Shown here piece after piece: positions 21,697-33,678 of a stretch of DNA of 64,000 nucleotides. The stretch is from Balamuthia mandrillaris (Eukaryota > Discosea > Longamoebia > Balamuthiidae). The stretch covers positions 62,001 through 126,000 of the forward strand of contig JAVKOQ010000132.1 in the NCBI GenBank assembly GCA_031835245.1, written 5' to 3'. How positions within the stretch are numbered: position 1 is the stretch's first letter; every line of letters begins with the position of its first letter. A program made the translations under genes and the position numbers. The notes below the pieces were generated by a model. That model made no database searches and was not told the origin of the DNA. It saw nothing but the letters and a program-made list of their open reading frames with translations.

Positions 21697-24038
21697 CTAG
21701 GCACTACTTCTGTCCTCGCTCTCTTGGTCCTGGGTTTCGTTTTTGTTGTGGTTGTGCTTTGGAGCAGCGGCAAGAGCGATGATATTGAACTCGACTGCCT
21801 TATTGCCTTGCGCAATGAATACCTCCTGAACTACCGCCACTCCATCCTGTACAGAAAAGCAAGATGAGAAAGAAGCAAAGAAGAAAAAAGACGCAAAGGG
21901 TATGAAAGAATGCTCTACCTCCAAGAAGGTGGAAGACGAAGTTGGCCGATGAAAGACAGGAGCGGAGCGAAAGCCATCCAACTCGCCGACTCGCAACTGA
22001 TTGGTTTTGTTGTCCCAAATGGGCAACAAGCATACATAATGGTTGCTCGCTTTGTTGAAAGCGAGTTTCATTGGTTTTATCAACTGCAATTTTTAAACCT
22101 TAGAAATATGCAAGAGAGAGAGAGAGAGAGAGAGATCCAACCTTTTCTTTCTTTTTTGGAGTTGAGTTCTTTTTGTTGCCTTTGTGCTTTGGTTTTTGGT
22201 TTTGTTCCTTGCTTCGTTGTTTGCCTTTCGTGTTGGTAGATTCGGTACGTCTACGTAATGGTTTTGCTTTTGGTGGATTGGCTTGGAAATACTGGAAAGA
22301 ACAACAAGAAGAACAAAAGGAAAAGAAAGTTAAGCAAAACAGTAACAAGGAGAAAGAGAAGAGGAAAACAAACCATTTGCCAATATTCTCTTGATGCCAT
22401 CATGCCATCACCCCAAAGCTTTCGTTGTTCCAACAAAGAAGAAGTGGAGGAGCCATCGCCAGGCTTGAAGGTATAAAGAGCGGACATGGTGCGAATGTGG
22501 AAAAGAAAGGGAGAAGTTTTGGCGTTTTTCTTTCTCTTGCCTCGAAGCACAGTCACTTTGCTCAAGTCGAAACACATCCAATCGCCATCAGTTTCTTTTG
22601 CCTTCTCTTTCTTTATATGTTTCCTCTTCTTTTTCTCTTCTTCTTTCTCATCGTCCTTTTCCTTCGCTATCATTTGGTCACCCTCCTCGTTTGTTATGTT
22701 TTCTTTGTCCTGTTTCTCTGTCTTCAGCTTGTTCTCTTCTTTCTCTTCTCCGTTCTCCTTTTCTTTTTTCTTTTGCTTCTTCCCTTCTTTCTCTTCACGT
22801 TCATTCATCCCTCGTTCCCTTTGCGTCTTGCTCACAAACAACTTGTGTCCGTCTAGCTCTACCCATCTCCTCTTCCATTTCAACTGCTTCAACACCGTCA
22901 AATCGCTTTTCACCATCAACCAACCTTTTAACCTGTCCGTTGTCTCTTGGGATGGCCGCAGTCCATCCAAGATGATGTTGTTGTTTGCGTCTCGCAAACG
23001 TTTGTTCTGGACGAACAATTTTCCTCGTTCTATCGAGTCTTTGTCTTTGCTTTCGCCCACAAACGAGCTAGCGATGCTGTCCTCTCCTATTTTCGTTGGT
23101 TACCATTTAGAAGAAGAAGAAAGGAAGCTTCTCTGCTTCTCTCTTTCCCTCTCTTCCTCTTCGTTTGATACGAACCGGCATCATTCAAAAGGCAGTTGGC
23201 GATGGTGTGAATGACAGCGATGGCACCACAGCATCCTTCTATCCGTTGGTTAAGGAAATACGGCTCTTCCGATAAAGTCCCATCGCTCTGGTCCTTCTTT
23301 TGCTTCTTTGCTTCTTGACCTTGGTGATTGTTTTCTGGTTCTCCATCTTCATTTGCGGTTTGTTTCTTTTTGCGCTCTTTCTTGCGTTGTTGTTTCATCT
23401 CTTTCTGGGTGGCTTTTGCTCGTTGATAGTTCACCTTTTGTTTATCTCAACGAAATAAGAAAGAGAGAAGAGAGAGAGAGACAAAGAGAGACAAAGAGAG
23501 AGAAGAGAGAAGAGAGAAGAGAGAAGAGAGAGAAGAGAGAGAAGAGAGAGAAGAGAGAAGAGAGAAGAGAGAGAAGAGAGAAGCAGAGAGAACAAAGAGA
23601 CCGAGAGAAGCAAAGAAAAAGAGAAAGCTAGAGAAAGGCTGCTCGAAGCGAACCTGAGAGAAAGGAAAGAGAAGGATAAGAGCAGCCACAGGACGCGGCA
23701 CATGCTTCAACAGCTCCTCCTCAAACCCAAACACATCGCAAAAACTCCACCTGCGGGCCACCCTCGGCTCCACCGCTGTCAGAAACTTCATCGCCCACAC
23801 GTTAGCGAACAAACAAAAAAAGTTTTCACATTTAAAAAAAATAAATAAAAACCTTGTTGAAACACTCTGGGCTGCTCTCTAACTCGAGCCACGAGGGAGA
23901 AGGTCTCATTCGCTCACGGATGGAAGGCGACGACGACGAGGAGGAGGAGGACGTCGCAGCTCCGCCTTTCTTTGTATTTGTTTTTTCTGTGCCATCATTG
24001 AGCTTCTCATCCTCATCATCAGCTTTGGAGTGCTGCAT
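21697..24038 (-). CDS. Ubiquitin C-terminal hydrolase (peptidase C12) with a PH domain inserted in the catalytic domain
   Basis: Exons 23853-24038, 23654-23785, 23176-23434, 22374-23083, 22142-22291, 21919-22083 and 21697-21846 give about 583 residues. UCH signatures: LELESSPECFNKFLTAVE, WSFCDVFGFEEELLKHV, ALILLFPFSQ, oxyanion Gln169 and catalytic Cys175 (NQRIEGCCGAIAVIHTIAN), catalytic His494 (KASNHYVCLLPIW), Asp515 (GELDGF) and the C-terminal EFNIIALAAAP strand. The crossover-loop region (EDSIASSF...DSIERGK) is followed by a PH domain at about 243-440: RLKGWLMVKSD, LKWKRRWVELDGHKLFVSK, FLFHIRTMSALYTF and REYWQMYFQ, itself split by a Lys/Glu run. The PH domain therefore sits between the catalytic Cys and His. 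All junction phases agree, arguing against a mis-join of two genes. The start ATG could lie further downstream (within RERMRPSPSW). Confidence 0.9.
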
Positions 24039-24370
24039 TTGGCAAAAACAACAGCTCGAAGCTTCACTTGTTGTTGTTGTCTTCGGTTCTTCGGTAGATG
24101 AAAGAAGGAAAGCAAAACAGCTTTTCGTTTCTTTTCTTTTTTCTTTTTCTTTTTTTTTTTGCGGCAAAAAGAAATTGTCATCATGTCGATTCGATCCGAC
24201 GTTAATATCAAGTGTTGTGTCGTCATGAGTTTAGATGCTGTGACGACACGACAGAGGAAAAGAAAAAAGAAAAAAGAAAAAGAAAAAGAAAAAAGAAAAA
24301 AGAAAAAGAAAAAGAAAGGAAAAGAATAGTATTTTGGTGCGGGCATTTCTATGTTTGTTCTTTTTTTTTT
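24039..24370. promoter_or_regulatory. Intergenic: UCH promoter region and S28 peptidase 3' flank
   Basis: Contains a GAAAA-type repeat (about 24256-24326) and, near 24177-24192, a minus-strand CGACATGATGA word similar to words upstream of other genes. No ORF is supported. Confidence 0.45.
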
Positions 24371-24751
24371 TTATGCATTCGACAGCCACTCATCGATTTG
24401 TGCAGCAATTTTCTTTCTCGCCAGAACAAGGCCTGTTTTATTTTGAAAAATACAAGGTTAAAGATTCAAACGAATCATGAGAGAGAGAGAGAGAGAGAGA
24501 GAGAGCAAGAGAGAAGAGGAGAACGTACTGGGAGGATCGTTTGGACTGCTTGGGAGCACGTTCGCACAATGAGCAGTTCCATCAATCAGAATTGCTGAAA
24601 AAGCAATAGAGACGTCAATATAAAAATAAAAAAATAAACAACATTACATTAGAGTAAACGTACATCTCAAAGAGGGAGACAGATTCTTGGTTACTCCAAG
24701 AGAGTGCCAAGGATCAATGTTACCTGTTTGTTTTTTAATGTAAGTGAGAGA

Positions 24752-24787
<36 letters not shown>

Positions 24788-25857
24788 CAGAGAGAGCGAA
24801 AGACAAAAGATGAAGAAAAAGAAAAAGAAAAACGAAGGAGAAGAATAAAAAATAATATACCATTCACAAACAAAATGTTGGTGGGTCCGTTGGCATCCAG
24901 GTGCCTTCCGCCATAGTAAGCGTTGGTGCCGTTGATGTCGGGGGTGAAGTTGGAGATGCCAAAGGCGTCCTCGCAAAGTTCGATGGAGTAGGAGAGAGGC
25001 ACCAAGTTGCCAAACGGTTGGGCGTCGGAGTCGGTCGTTTGGAAATAACCAAACTCAGTGCCTGCATATTTCGTTAGTAAAAATAATAACATTAAAGCAA
25101 CAACGAACAAACTAAAAGAATAGACAGAATAAAAAGAGAAAGACAAAACAAGAAATGCAAAGAGAGGAGACGTACAAGTTTGATAGACCCAAGGACGCAT
25201 GTTGTCCTCCGCAGCTGGCGTGGTGTTGCTGAGCATAGCCACTTGAGTCTTGTAAGAAATATCCATGCACGATTGCTTCGAATATTCAAAAACATGAAGA
25301 AACAAAAAGAAAGTGAATAAGAGAACAAAGCAAAAGAAATAGGGTGGTTGATATACGAACGCCTTCTGCTTTCAAAAACATGTTGCTAATGTTCGCATAA
25401 GCGACCACTGGATCATTCTTACTACTTCCAGAGTTAAGAATGTTGCAAAGCTGAACATAATGTGTTAATATGAGAGAGAGAGAGAGAGAGAGAGAGGAGC
25501 GAAATATTATACATAAGTGATATCAACAGGATTGCCGCCTTCGTCGTTGTACTGAACAGTTCCCATCCAATTGCCCATCAAGTTGCTCATGAACGTACTA
25601 ATGTCCTCCTGCACTCGCGGCACTGTGCAAGTATTAAACAGTTTCTAAAATAATAACGAAAAAATGAGTAAAGAACAAAAGAAAGAAAACAAATAGGATA
25701 ACCAGGAATACAAACCTGGAGTTGAGACTGTCCGGAAGCGCTTTGGAGCATCTTTTGAATGGTCTGAGTTGCCGTTTGAATGTTTTCCTCGCATTGAATG
25801 CCAGTAAAATAGTCTTTTTTGTTTTTGGTACAAATGTGGTTACTTATTATGCACAGA

Positions 25858-25901
<44 letters not shown>

Positions 25902-27139
25902 ATAAAAGATACTCACTCAGGGATTGCTCAACAACGTCTAAGTATTGGAAAAAGTCCTTTTAAAATGAAAGAGTTAGGCACAGGACAACGAATAAAATAA
26001 AATAACAACCACAATAATTGTACCAGAGTAGCAAGCACCGGAGCACTAGATGCAACGGAAGCCAGTGTGATATGAGGATACTTAAGACGGAACCATGCCG
26101 CCAAGTTTCCTATTGTAAAAAAGAGTTAAATCTGTTTGTAAAATAATATATCAGAAAAAAGATAATTACCAGGATAGGAACAACCAAAGGTGATAACAGG
26201 AGAGTCAACAGCGTTGTACTGCTGTTTTAGCCACAGAATGAACTCAGCAGCATCCGCCAAACTGAAACCATGCGTAAGAAAGAAAAAAAGCAGAAGGAAA
26301 GGAAGGGTGAAAAATACGAACGCTTGTTGAGAGGAAAGGTAAACCAAGTTCGCTGTCTCTGTTGAAGGAAGAGGTTGGCTTTGACCATAGAAACGGTGCT
26401 CCAAAGCTACCAACAAAGCTCCTTTTGTTATGGTTGAATGGTTAAACACAAGAAACAAAAAAATCCAAGCTATACGATAGACAAGAGAGAGAGAGAGAGA
26501 GAGAGAAAGAACTTCTCCTCTTCAAGAAGAATATAATACCATGTCTCCTGCCATAGTTGGCCATTTGCAAAAGACTCGCATCAGCACCTGAAATGGGAGC
26601 TTCGCCTCCAATTTGCACTTTGGTTTCGATAAAACAAAGAAGCATAAGAATGCATATAAAGAGCTTTTTCCATCAAAGAAAAAAAAGGTAGAAAGAAGAA
26701 ACACAACACCACCACAAGAAAGAATTAAAAAAATAGGAACAAAGGAGACATACAAAAGATGGGACCGGGAAGATCAGCGTTCCAGAAGGACTCGTTGACA
26801 AAGTAACGCTGCTGCCAGGTTCGTCTGTCCTGCTTGTTGAAGTGGTCGAGCTTTTGCGTGTACCACAACTCTTTTGCCGCATGAGTCGCTACAAGGCAAA
26901 GAACAACAACCAAAACAAAAGGGGAAGGGGAAAAAATGGATCAGAAGATGAACAGCTTAACGCACACATTAAAAAAAAAAAAAGAACAAGAGCAGCAGTG
27001 CCGACAGCAAAAAAAAAAAATGCATACGTTTGTTCTGGAGGAACTGTTTTTGGAGCTGAAGGTCGGTCCGGAAGAAGGTCGCACCGCAGAGCTGCACCAC
27101 GACCCACAAGGCCACCGCCGCAAGCAACACCGCCTTCAT
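24371..27139 (-). CDS. Secreted/lysosomal serine carboxypeptidase, family S28 (copy 1)
   Basis: Fifteen exons: 27028-27139, 26754-26888, 26540-26617, 26322-26421, 26170-26261, 26024-26109, 25917-25956, 25716-25813, 25513-25644, 25361-25450, 25176-25275, 24861-25061, 24664-24723, 24529-24594 and 24371-24432; about 483 residues. The signal peptide is [21 protein letters not shown]28 blocks: [33 protein letters not shown], catalytic Ser in [19 protein letters not shown], then [14 protein letters not shown] (Asp) and [12 protein letters not shown] (His). The family (prolyl carboxypeptidase, DPP7, thymus-specific serine protease) removes residues next to proline in acidic compartments. Exon phases match copy 2 exactly. 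The nucleophile loop reads CSYPG rather than the common GSYGG. Confidence 0.94.
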
Positions 27140-27519
27140 TCTCTGCTACGCTTTTTTGTTTTTTGAGTGGGAAAGAAAAAAATGAAAGAATTGAAAGGTG
27201 ATTTCTGGGTACTTTTCATAATGTACTTCCGCGTCGACATGATAAAATCGAGGAACCGCCGGATCGAATCATGTCGCCTGCAATATAGTTTATTTAAAAA
27301 TGGTACACCTCAATTAATCCTCATTTTCTGCTCTTTTATTGCACCTTGGGTGCACCTTTTTTCTAGCAGGGACCTTTTGCGTCGACACGGAATTTGATTG
27401 CTTAAACGCCGGAACGAATCATGTTGACTGCAATGTCTTTTTTCCAGAAGTTTGGCGTGACATCATCCTAACCTAAATTAAGAAAACGTGATATCAGCTT
27501 CTCCGCAGGCAAAGGAAGA
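27140..27519. promoter_or_regulatory. Divergent intergenic region with two diverged ~55-bp direct repeats
   Basis: Repeat copies at 27231-27284 and 27379-27434 both begin GCGTCGACA and end with the related blocks CGCCGGATCGAATCATGT and CGCCGGAACGAATCATGT followed by CTGCAAT. They lie between the S28 copy 1 start (leftward) and the unknown gene start (rightward), spaced 148 bp. They could be promoter elements or an old repeat. No ORF. Confidence 0.6.
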
Positions 27520-28298
27520 ATGCAAACTGCTGGCAGCAAGAATGAGGGGGTAATGGCGATGGTGCAGCGCGTTCGTGAGGCCGAGGAGCGGTGGTGGCAC
27601 GACGTCCCAAGCTCGCACAAACGTGCGCTAGAAGAACAAGGCCTGCAGCCAGAGTCCATGCGGGTATGGGGAGAGATTCTGTTCCTGCTTTTGGGCCTGA
27701 AGCCTGGCGTCATCCTAACGGGGCTTTCTTCCTCTGAGCAAGTGAAAGACTTTGTGCAAAAGGTCTTCGTGGAGAGCGGACTTCTTCGTGCGCATCCTGA
27801 ATGGAAGAGCGGACTGGTCGAACGAGATATGGAAACCAGTTACTTTAATTTCAAGAACAGTTTTGTCATATATGACGACTCACGTGAAGATGCAGCCCCT
27901 GTTGCTCGTCGTCTGTTGGATGCTTCTTCATCTTCTCCACCTCCTCCTCTTTCTGAAAAAGAGGTCCGTTCTGCTGTTGTTCTTGTTTCTTGCTTTCTTT
28001 CTCTTTATCCTAAACAAAAAATCATCAGATAGCAACCCTTTTGGACTATCCCGTTCATTTGAAAGAAGGTGCGGAGCTGGAGGAGCAACAAAAGCGACAG
28101 GCCAGCTTGGTTGAAGTGGCTTACTTCGTTGAGGAAAGGCAAGGGGAGAAAGAGGAAGAAACGAGAAGGCTGTTGGTTACTTCGTTCGGAGCAGAGGAGG
28201 CAGAGATCAAACCGCGCGTGCTCCCTCACTTCCAGCGTTACAGGGAGGCGTGCGGTAAGGTTGGGCAAGCTCTTGTGGTTGGTGTGTCTCTGCCCTGA
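27520..28298 (+). CDS. Conserved-looking protein of unknown function
   Basis: Exons 27520-27963 and 28029-28298 give 237 residues. It starts MQTAGSKNEGVMAMVQRVRE, followed by RWWHDVPSSHKRALEEQGL. A central part has GVILTGLSSSEQVKDFVQKV and NFKNSFVIYDDS; a Ser/Pro linker precedes IATLLDYPVHLKEGAELEEQ. The C-terminus is VLPHFQRYREACGKVGQALV. Codon content and phase-correct splicing support a real gene, but I recognise no family; no signal peptide or membrane segment. It sits between two inverted S28 peptidase genes. Confidence 0.75.
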
Positions 28299-28429
28299 GT
28301 TCACAACGGAGCTTCCCTTTAATTAACTTTTGCATTAGCGTTACCGGTGAAGTAATGGTTGCACGTTTTGTTCAGTTGTTGCTTATTGTGGGCTCATGCT
28401 GCCTGCTCTCGCGGAATAACAAAAGCAAA

Positions 28430-28806
28430 ATGCAGAGCAGCCTGCCCGTTTGTGTTCTCCTCTTGTTGGTTATGGTACAGCTCTGTGCGGGTGCATTCTT
28501 CCGCACTGACGTCCTACTCGAAAAAGAGCTCCTGCACCAGCGTGCGTAACGCTTTAAAACACAAAAGAGCCTCCCGTGGTGGTTTTTAACACCTCCTCGC
28601 ACAATAGCGCATCTTGCCCCTAAACAGTTATGGTACACGCAAAAGCTGGACCACTTTAACAAGCATGAGTTAAAGACGTGGGAGCAGCGTTACTTTGTAA
28701 ACGAGGCTTACTGGAACTCCGGCTCTCCGGGTCCCATCTTTTGTGCGTTGCTCCGTTGCTTTTATGGTTTCTTGTTGCACATCATTTCTTATAAACATTC
28801 TCTCCT

Positions 28807-28841
<35 letters not shown>

Positions 28842-31076
28842 GCTTTCTCTTCTATGTTAACAGTTCAACTTGGAGGAGAGAATATGCTTTCTGGTGCAGA
28901 GGTTACTCATTTCCAAATGTTCAACTATGGCAAAGCCCATGGTATGCCATGCATTTTTTTGTGGTTAAGTACTTCCCCTTTCCGTTTAACTCCTTTCTGT
29001 TTTCAAAAGGAGCGTTACTGGTGGCCTTGGAACACCGTTTCTATGGCTTAAGCCAACCATTCCGAAGCACAACAACAGAAAACCTTGCTTTTCTTTCCTC
29101 TCGGCAAGCGTGCGTTTGCTTCCTCTTCTTGTTGTTTGGTAGGATTAATCTTTATGCACCATCTCTCACACTCTCAGATTGGCGGATGCTGCTGATTTCG
29201 TTCTGTGGCTTAAACGACAGTACAACGCTACTGACTCTCCCGTTATCACCTTTGGCTGTTCCTACCCAGGTTAGCTTCTCTCTAGTTCTCTATTTTTCCT
29301 CCCTCTCTTTGAAGTTAACATCATTTTTTTTCTGTTCCTGTTTAAAACAAAGGAAACTTGGCTGCATGGTTCCGTCTCAAATATCCAAATATAACTCTGG
29401 CATCTGTGGCTTCCAGTGCCCCTGTTCAAGCCACACCGGTATCATTGCTTCTCCTTTGTTTCTCATTTGGTAGCTTTTGTGTTGACTCTTTTGATCATTA
29501 TTCATTTGCTTGAAAGGACTTTTTTCAATATTTAGAGGCTGCCGACAAGTCTCTCAGTAAGTAGCTACATTCCTCGCCTCCTCTCCTTTGAAAAAGTGAA
29601 AAATTTATGACCTTTGCTTTTCACACAGCCTATGTTTCTGGTAGTCAATGTGAGAAGAACATTCGTAGAGCCACTGATGCAATTCAAAGCATGCTACAGC
29701 ATTCTGCAGGACAAATGAAGCTCCAGGTTTGCACTGTTTGCTTATAAGTTTACACTTCTCCTTCTTGGTTTGTTTTATCTCATTGTTTTCTGTATTGTAG
29801 AAACTTTTTGCCACTTGCACGGTGCCACGAAATGAGGAAGATAGCACCACTTTTATGAATAACATGATACTTTATTGGATGACAACCGTTCAGTACAACG
29901 ACGAAGGTGGCAATCCAATTAATATCCGTTATGTATGCTATCTTTCTTTCTCGTTTCTTTCTTGTTTCTTTTCGTTTGCTTTTTCTTTTGGTGTGCGTCT
30001 TTTTTTGTTTGTTTTTTTTAAGAGTTATATGTTTGTCTACTCAAAAACTGCTCCAGAACGTGTGCTAATGAACTTCTTTTAAGCTTTGCAACCGACTCAA
30101 CGAAGCTACAAATCCATTGTTTGGTTATGCAAACATTAGTAACATGTTCTTACAAGCATATCGGGTCCGTGGTTTTTTTGTATTTGTTACAGAGAGGTGG
30201 TGATGAAACGGCCTGTTTGTTTAGTTAGTTATTTATTTATATTTGTTTGTCAATTCTTCTACTTCAGCAACCATGCTTTGATATCCGTTATAGCTCAAAA
30301 GTGGCGATGCTCAATGACACCACACCAAGTGTGGTAAATTTCCTGCGACCTTATGTCTATCAAATGTGTACGAGCATATTCTTGCCTATTTTAACAAAAA
30401 CACATTCTTTTGTACCTGTTTGCCGTTTTACTAGCACTTGTTCACCACAAAATAAAAACAATAACAGGCCGCGAGTTTGGCTTTTTCCAAACAACAGACT
30501 CCAAGGCTCAACCATTCGGAGACCGGGTGCCTTTCTCCTACTATCGTCACATCTGTGAAGATGCTTACGGCATTCCTCACTTTACCCCTGACACCAACGC
30601 CACCAATGCCTACTATGGTGGCAAAAACATCACGGCCAAAGGAGCGACTAACATTTTGTTTGTCAACGGTAGGTCGTTCTTCCTTTCTTGTTGCGATTTT
30701 CATGGTTTAACACAGCTTTTGATACAGGCAACATCGACCCGTGGCATGTGCTTAGCATCACGGAGGACCAGTCACCGTCGGTGAAAGGTATCTTTTGTTT
30801 TTGTTTTTGTTTTTGAAATTGTTTCTTTTTCCATTATCACTTAACACACACAATAGCCATCATGGTTGATGGTGTGGCACACTGTGCAGACGTTCTTCCA
30901 TCACTCCCACAGGATCCTCACAGTATGCGCCTCTCTCTCTCTCTCTCTCCTCCCTCCCTCTCATTACTGACAATTAGCTCCCTTTTGTTTGATTGTACAA
31001 AGGTTTGAAAGCTGCAAGAAGGAAAGTTGCTCGACAGATCGCCCAGTGGTTAAAGAATGCACCACAACGCAAATAG
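28430..31076 (+). CDS. Secreted/lysosomal serine carboxypeptidase, family S28 (copy 2)
   Basis: Fifteen exons: 28430-28541, 28608-28742, 28864-28941, 29010-29109, 29178-29269, 29353-29438, 29517-29556, 29629-29726, 29801-29932, 30084-30164, 30268-30367, 30468-30668, 30728-30787, 30857-30922 and 31003-31076; 484 residues. The signal peptide is MQSSLPVCVLLLLVMVQLCAG; an in-frame ATG at 28355 is less likely by comparison with copy 1. S28 blocks: [43 protein letters not shown] (Ser), NILFVNGNIDPWH (Asp) and VDGVAHCADVLP (His). Intron positions and phases are identical to copy 1 and most exon lengths are equal, so this is an old inverted duplication. The gene appears intact. Confidence 0.95.
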
Positions 31077-31464
31077 AGCATAAGCAAGGCAAATAAACTA
31101 CGTTCGCGAAGAGCTCTTCTTTTCTTTTCCGCTCAAGGCAATATGTGTATTTAGCAGCTGGTGGAAGGCTCCACCGGAGAGTCGCAGTGAGGTGGACGTT
31201 CAACCTCCCAACATAGATTGTTCATTCCACAAAGAATTGTTGGTGGTAGGATAACAGTCCACGTCATCCATATCCTTATACAGAATATGATGATGTGTGC
31301 TTCTTAGCAAAAATAGAAGCGATGACGCATGTTTATGTTTTTGGTTCCACAACAAAAATGCATAGGACGAGAGTCGAACCGCGCCATTCCGATCATTACA
31401 GATCGATCAATACTTGTTTCTGAAAAATGATTGGACAGCTTAGGGACGCAAACGACAAAGAAAG
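31077..31464. other. Intergenic spacer between S28 copy 2 and SURF1
   Basis: 388 bp with no ORF of note. A stretch at 31370-31385 (minus strand GGTTCGACTCTCG) resembles a tRNA T-arm but does not fold as one. It should include the SURF1 promoter. Confidence 0.5.
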
Positions 31465-32183
31465 ATGCTGCGAAGAAGAAGACTCGGTAGTTGCCTTTCC
31501 TTCCCTTCTTATCGTTCACGTCCCATCGCCAACCCTCTTTCTTCTTCTTGTTCTTCTTCTTCTTCTTCTTTCACGAGGAGAGTCCACTCCAACCCTTGCC
31601 GACGCTTCACTTCCACTACTGCAAATGTTTCACGAGTCCACAACAAAAAGAAATTGCCTTTGTGGTTCGGCATCTTCCCGGCCAGCACCTTTGGGCTGGG
31701 CACCTGGCAGATCTACCGATGGCGGTGGAAGCAGGACCTCAAAGAGCGTAGACAACGGCAGGTGAACGCTCCCGTGGAGCCTCTACCGCCTTCTATCAGG
31801 TTTGTTTAAGTTCTCCTGCTACTGTTTTGTTTTTCGCTCCAAACATTTCTCTGATTTGAGGAGATAAAGTGAAGAAGAGTTTCCGCGGTTGGAGTATCGA
31901 AAGTTTGAGTGCAGGGGAACGTTTTTGCATGACAGGCAGTTTCGTATTCATCCCAGGACCAAGGAGGGCGTTGCTGGTTACCTCCTCGTTACTCCTTTTC
32001 GAAGAACGGATGGGTTCGCTCTCTTTGCCTTCTCATTGTTATTGTTCTCGTTCTCGTTCTTGTTCTTCTTCTTGTTCTTGTTCTTCTTCTTGGAGTTCGT
32101 CTTCGTCTTCTTCTTCTTGCACTTCTTCTTGTTGTTATTCATCTCCTCTCCTTTTCTTCTTCTGTTCTCTCCTCTTTGTTGCT

Positions 32184-32233
<50 letters not shown>

Positions 32234-32574
32234 CTTCTTCTCACAAAACAACAAAAAGGTCAATCATACTTGTGAACAGAGGATGGGCGCCATCCACATG
32301 GAAGAACGACTCTCCCAACGAACAACAGCCGAAAGGCGTCGTGAGCATCGTCGGCATGCTCCGACCAGGAGAGAAGGCCAAGAGCTTCGTGCCGGACAAC
32401 CAACCGGAGCGTGGCCTTTGGTTCTGGTTGCAAGTCGATAAGATGGCCAAGAGCTTGGTGGATCAAGAAGAGCAGAACCACGTCGTCCTGCCTTTGTTGT
32501 TGGACCTTGTGGAATGTCGCCAACAAGGTACATTCAATTCCTTCTTTCTTGTCTTTGTAGTTATTTACTATGTT

Positions 32575-32610
<36 letters not shown>

Positions 32611-32719
32611 GTCGTTTCTTTCTTTCTTTCTTTCTTGTCGTTTCTTTCTTTCTTTCTTTCTTGTCGTTTCTTTCTTTCTTTCTTTCTTGTCGTTCTTTCT
32701 TTCTTTCTTTCTTGTCGTT

Positions 32720-32767
<48 letters not shown>

Positions 32768-32837
32768 GTCGTTTCTTTCTTTCTTTCATTCTTTCTTTCT
32801 TTCTTGTCGTTTCTTTCTTTCTTTCTTTCTTGTCGTT

Positions 32838-32889
<52 letters not shown>

Positions 32890-32895
32890 GTCGTT

Positions 32896-32942
<47 letters not shown>

Positions 32943-33256
32943 CTCTTATTCTTCCTTCCTTCCTTGTTCGTTTTTCTACAACAGATGCAACAACAACAGA
33001 GCAGGACTTTCCTCAAAAGCCAGAAACAAACACAGAACTTCGAGACCAACATCTAAACTATGTGGCCACTTGGTACACGCTAACCGCCGCGTTGGTGACC
33101 ATCATCGTTCTTTCTCGTCGTCGAGCCGCTGCTTCTTCCTTATCTCCCTCCGTCTCCGTCTCCGTCTCTCGCATGAGCAACAAACCGCAAACAACATCAA
33201 CCCCGCGCAGCGCAACCGTCGAAAGTGTAAATGGAAAAGAAAAAGGAAGTCATTGA
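31465..33256 (+). CDS. SURF1: SURF1, cytochrome c oxidase assembly factor
   Basis: Mitochondrial inner-membrane protein that assists haem-copper oxidase (complex IV) assembly. Exons 31465-31799, 31870-32013, 32259-32527 and 32985-33256 give 339 residues. An Arg/Ser-rich mitochondrial targeting region (1-50) precedes FGIFPASTFGLGTWQIYRWRW (first membrane span), FPRLEYRKFECRGTFLHDR, GYLLVTPFRR, ILVNRGWAPSTWKN, FVPDNQPERGLWFW and NYVATWYTLTAALVTII (second span). These follow the SURF1 order closely. The tail after the second span is Ser-rich and longer than usual. Intron 3 holds a 370-bp TTTC array. Confidence 0.94.
32571..32941 (+). repeat. TTTC tandem array with GTCG interruptions
   Basis: Inside SURF1 intron 3. 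TTTC repeats are broken at intervals by TTGTCG, giving a higher-order pattern. The pyrimidine-rich strand is the sense strand of the gene. Confidence 0.95.
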
Positions 33257-33293
33257 AAATAAAAAAATAAAATAGGAGACAAAAGTAAAAGTG

Positions 33294-33643
33294 TTAGTTT
33301 CCTTGTTCTTCCGTTTGTTGTTCTGCTTGCGGTGCCTCTTCTGTTGCTTGTGGTGGTTGAGCGCTTGCTTCCGAGTGTTGCGCGAACAATGCAGAGAGGC
33401 CCGAATTCTTCGAAGTCTTTTTTGAAGAATGGGAATGAGATTTTTTTAATATAATAAAAGAAGAAGGAAAGAATGAATGGAAACCTTTTCTTTGAGGAAC
33501 TTGAGAAGATAATCCATGTTACGGTCTTCCTCCCTCATGAACTTCATAAAGTCAATATTCGATTCCTTGTACAAAGTTTGAAGCTCTTCTTGCGTCTGTT
33601 TTAATGGGTTTTTTTTATTTTGAGTTAAGCAGAAAAGGAAGCG

Positions 33644-33678
<35 letters not shown>

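Noticed and set aside
31340-31420. tRNA-like T-arm (minus strand GGTTCGACTC)
   Set aside because: The T stem does not pair and no matching acceptor stem or anticodon arm is found within tRNA distance.
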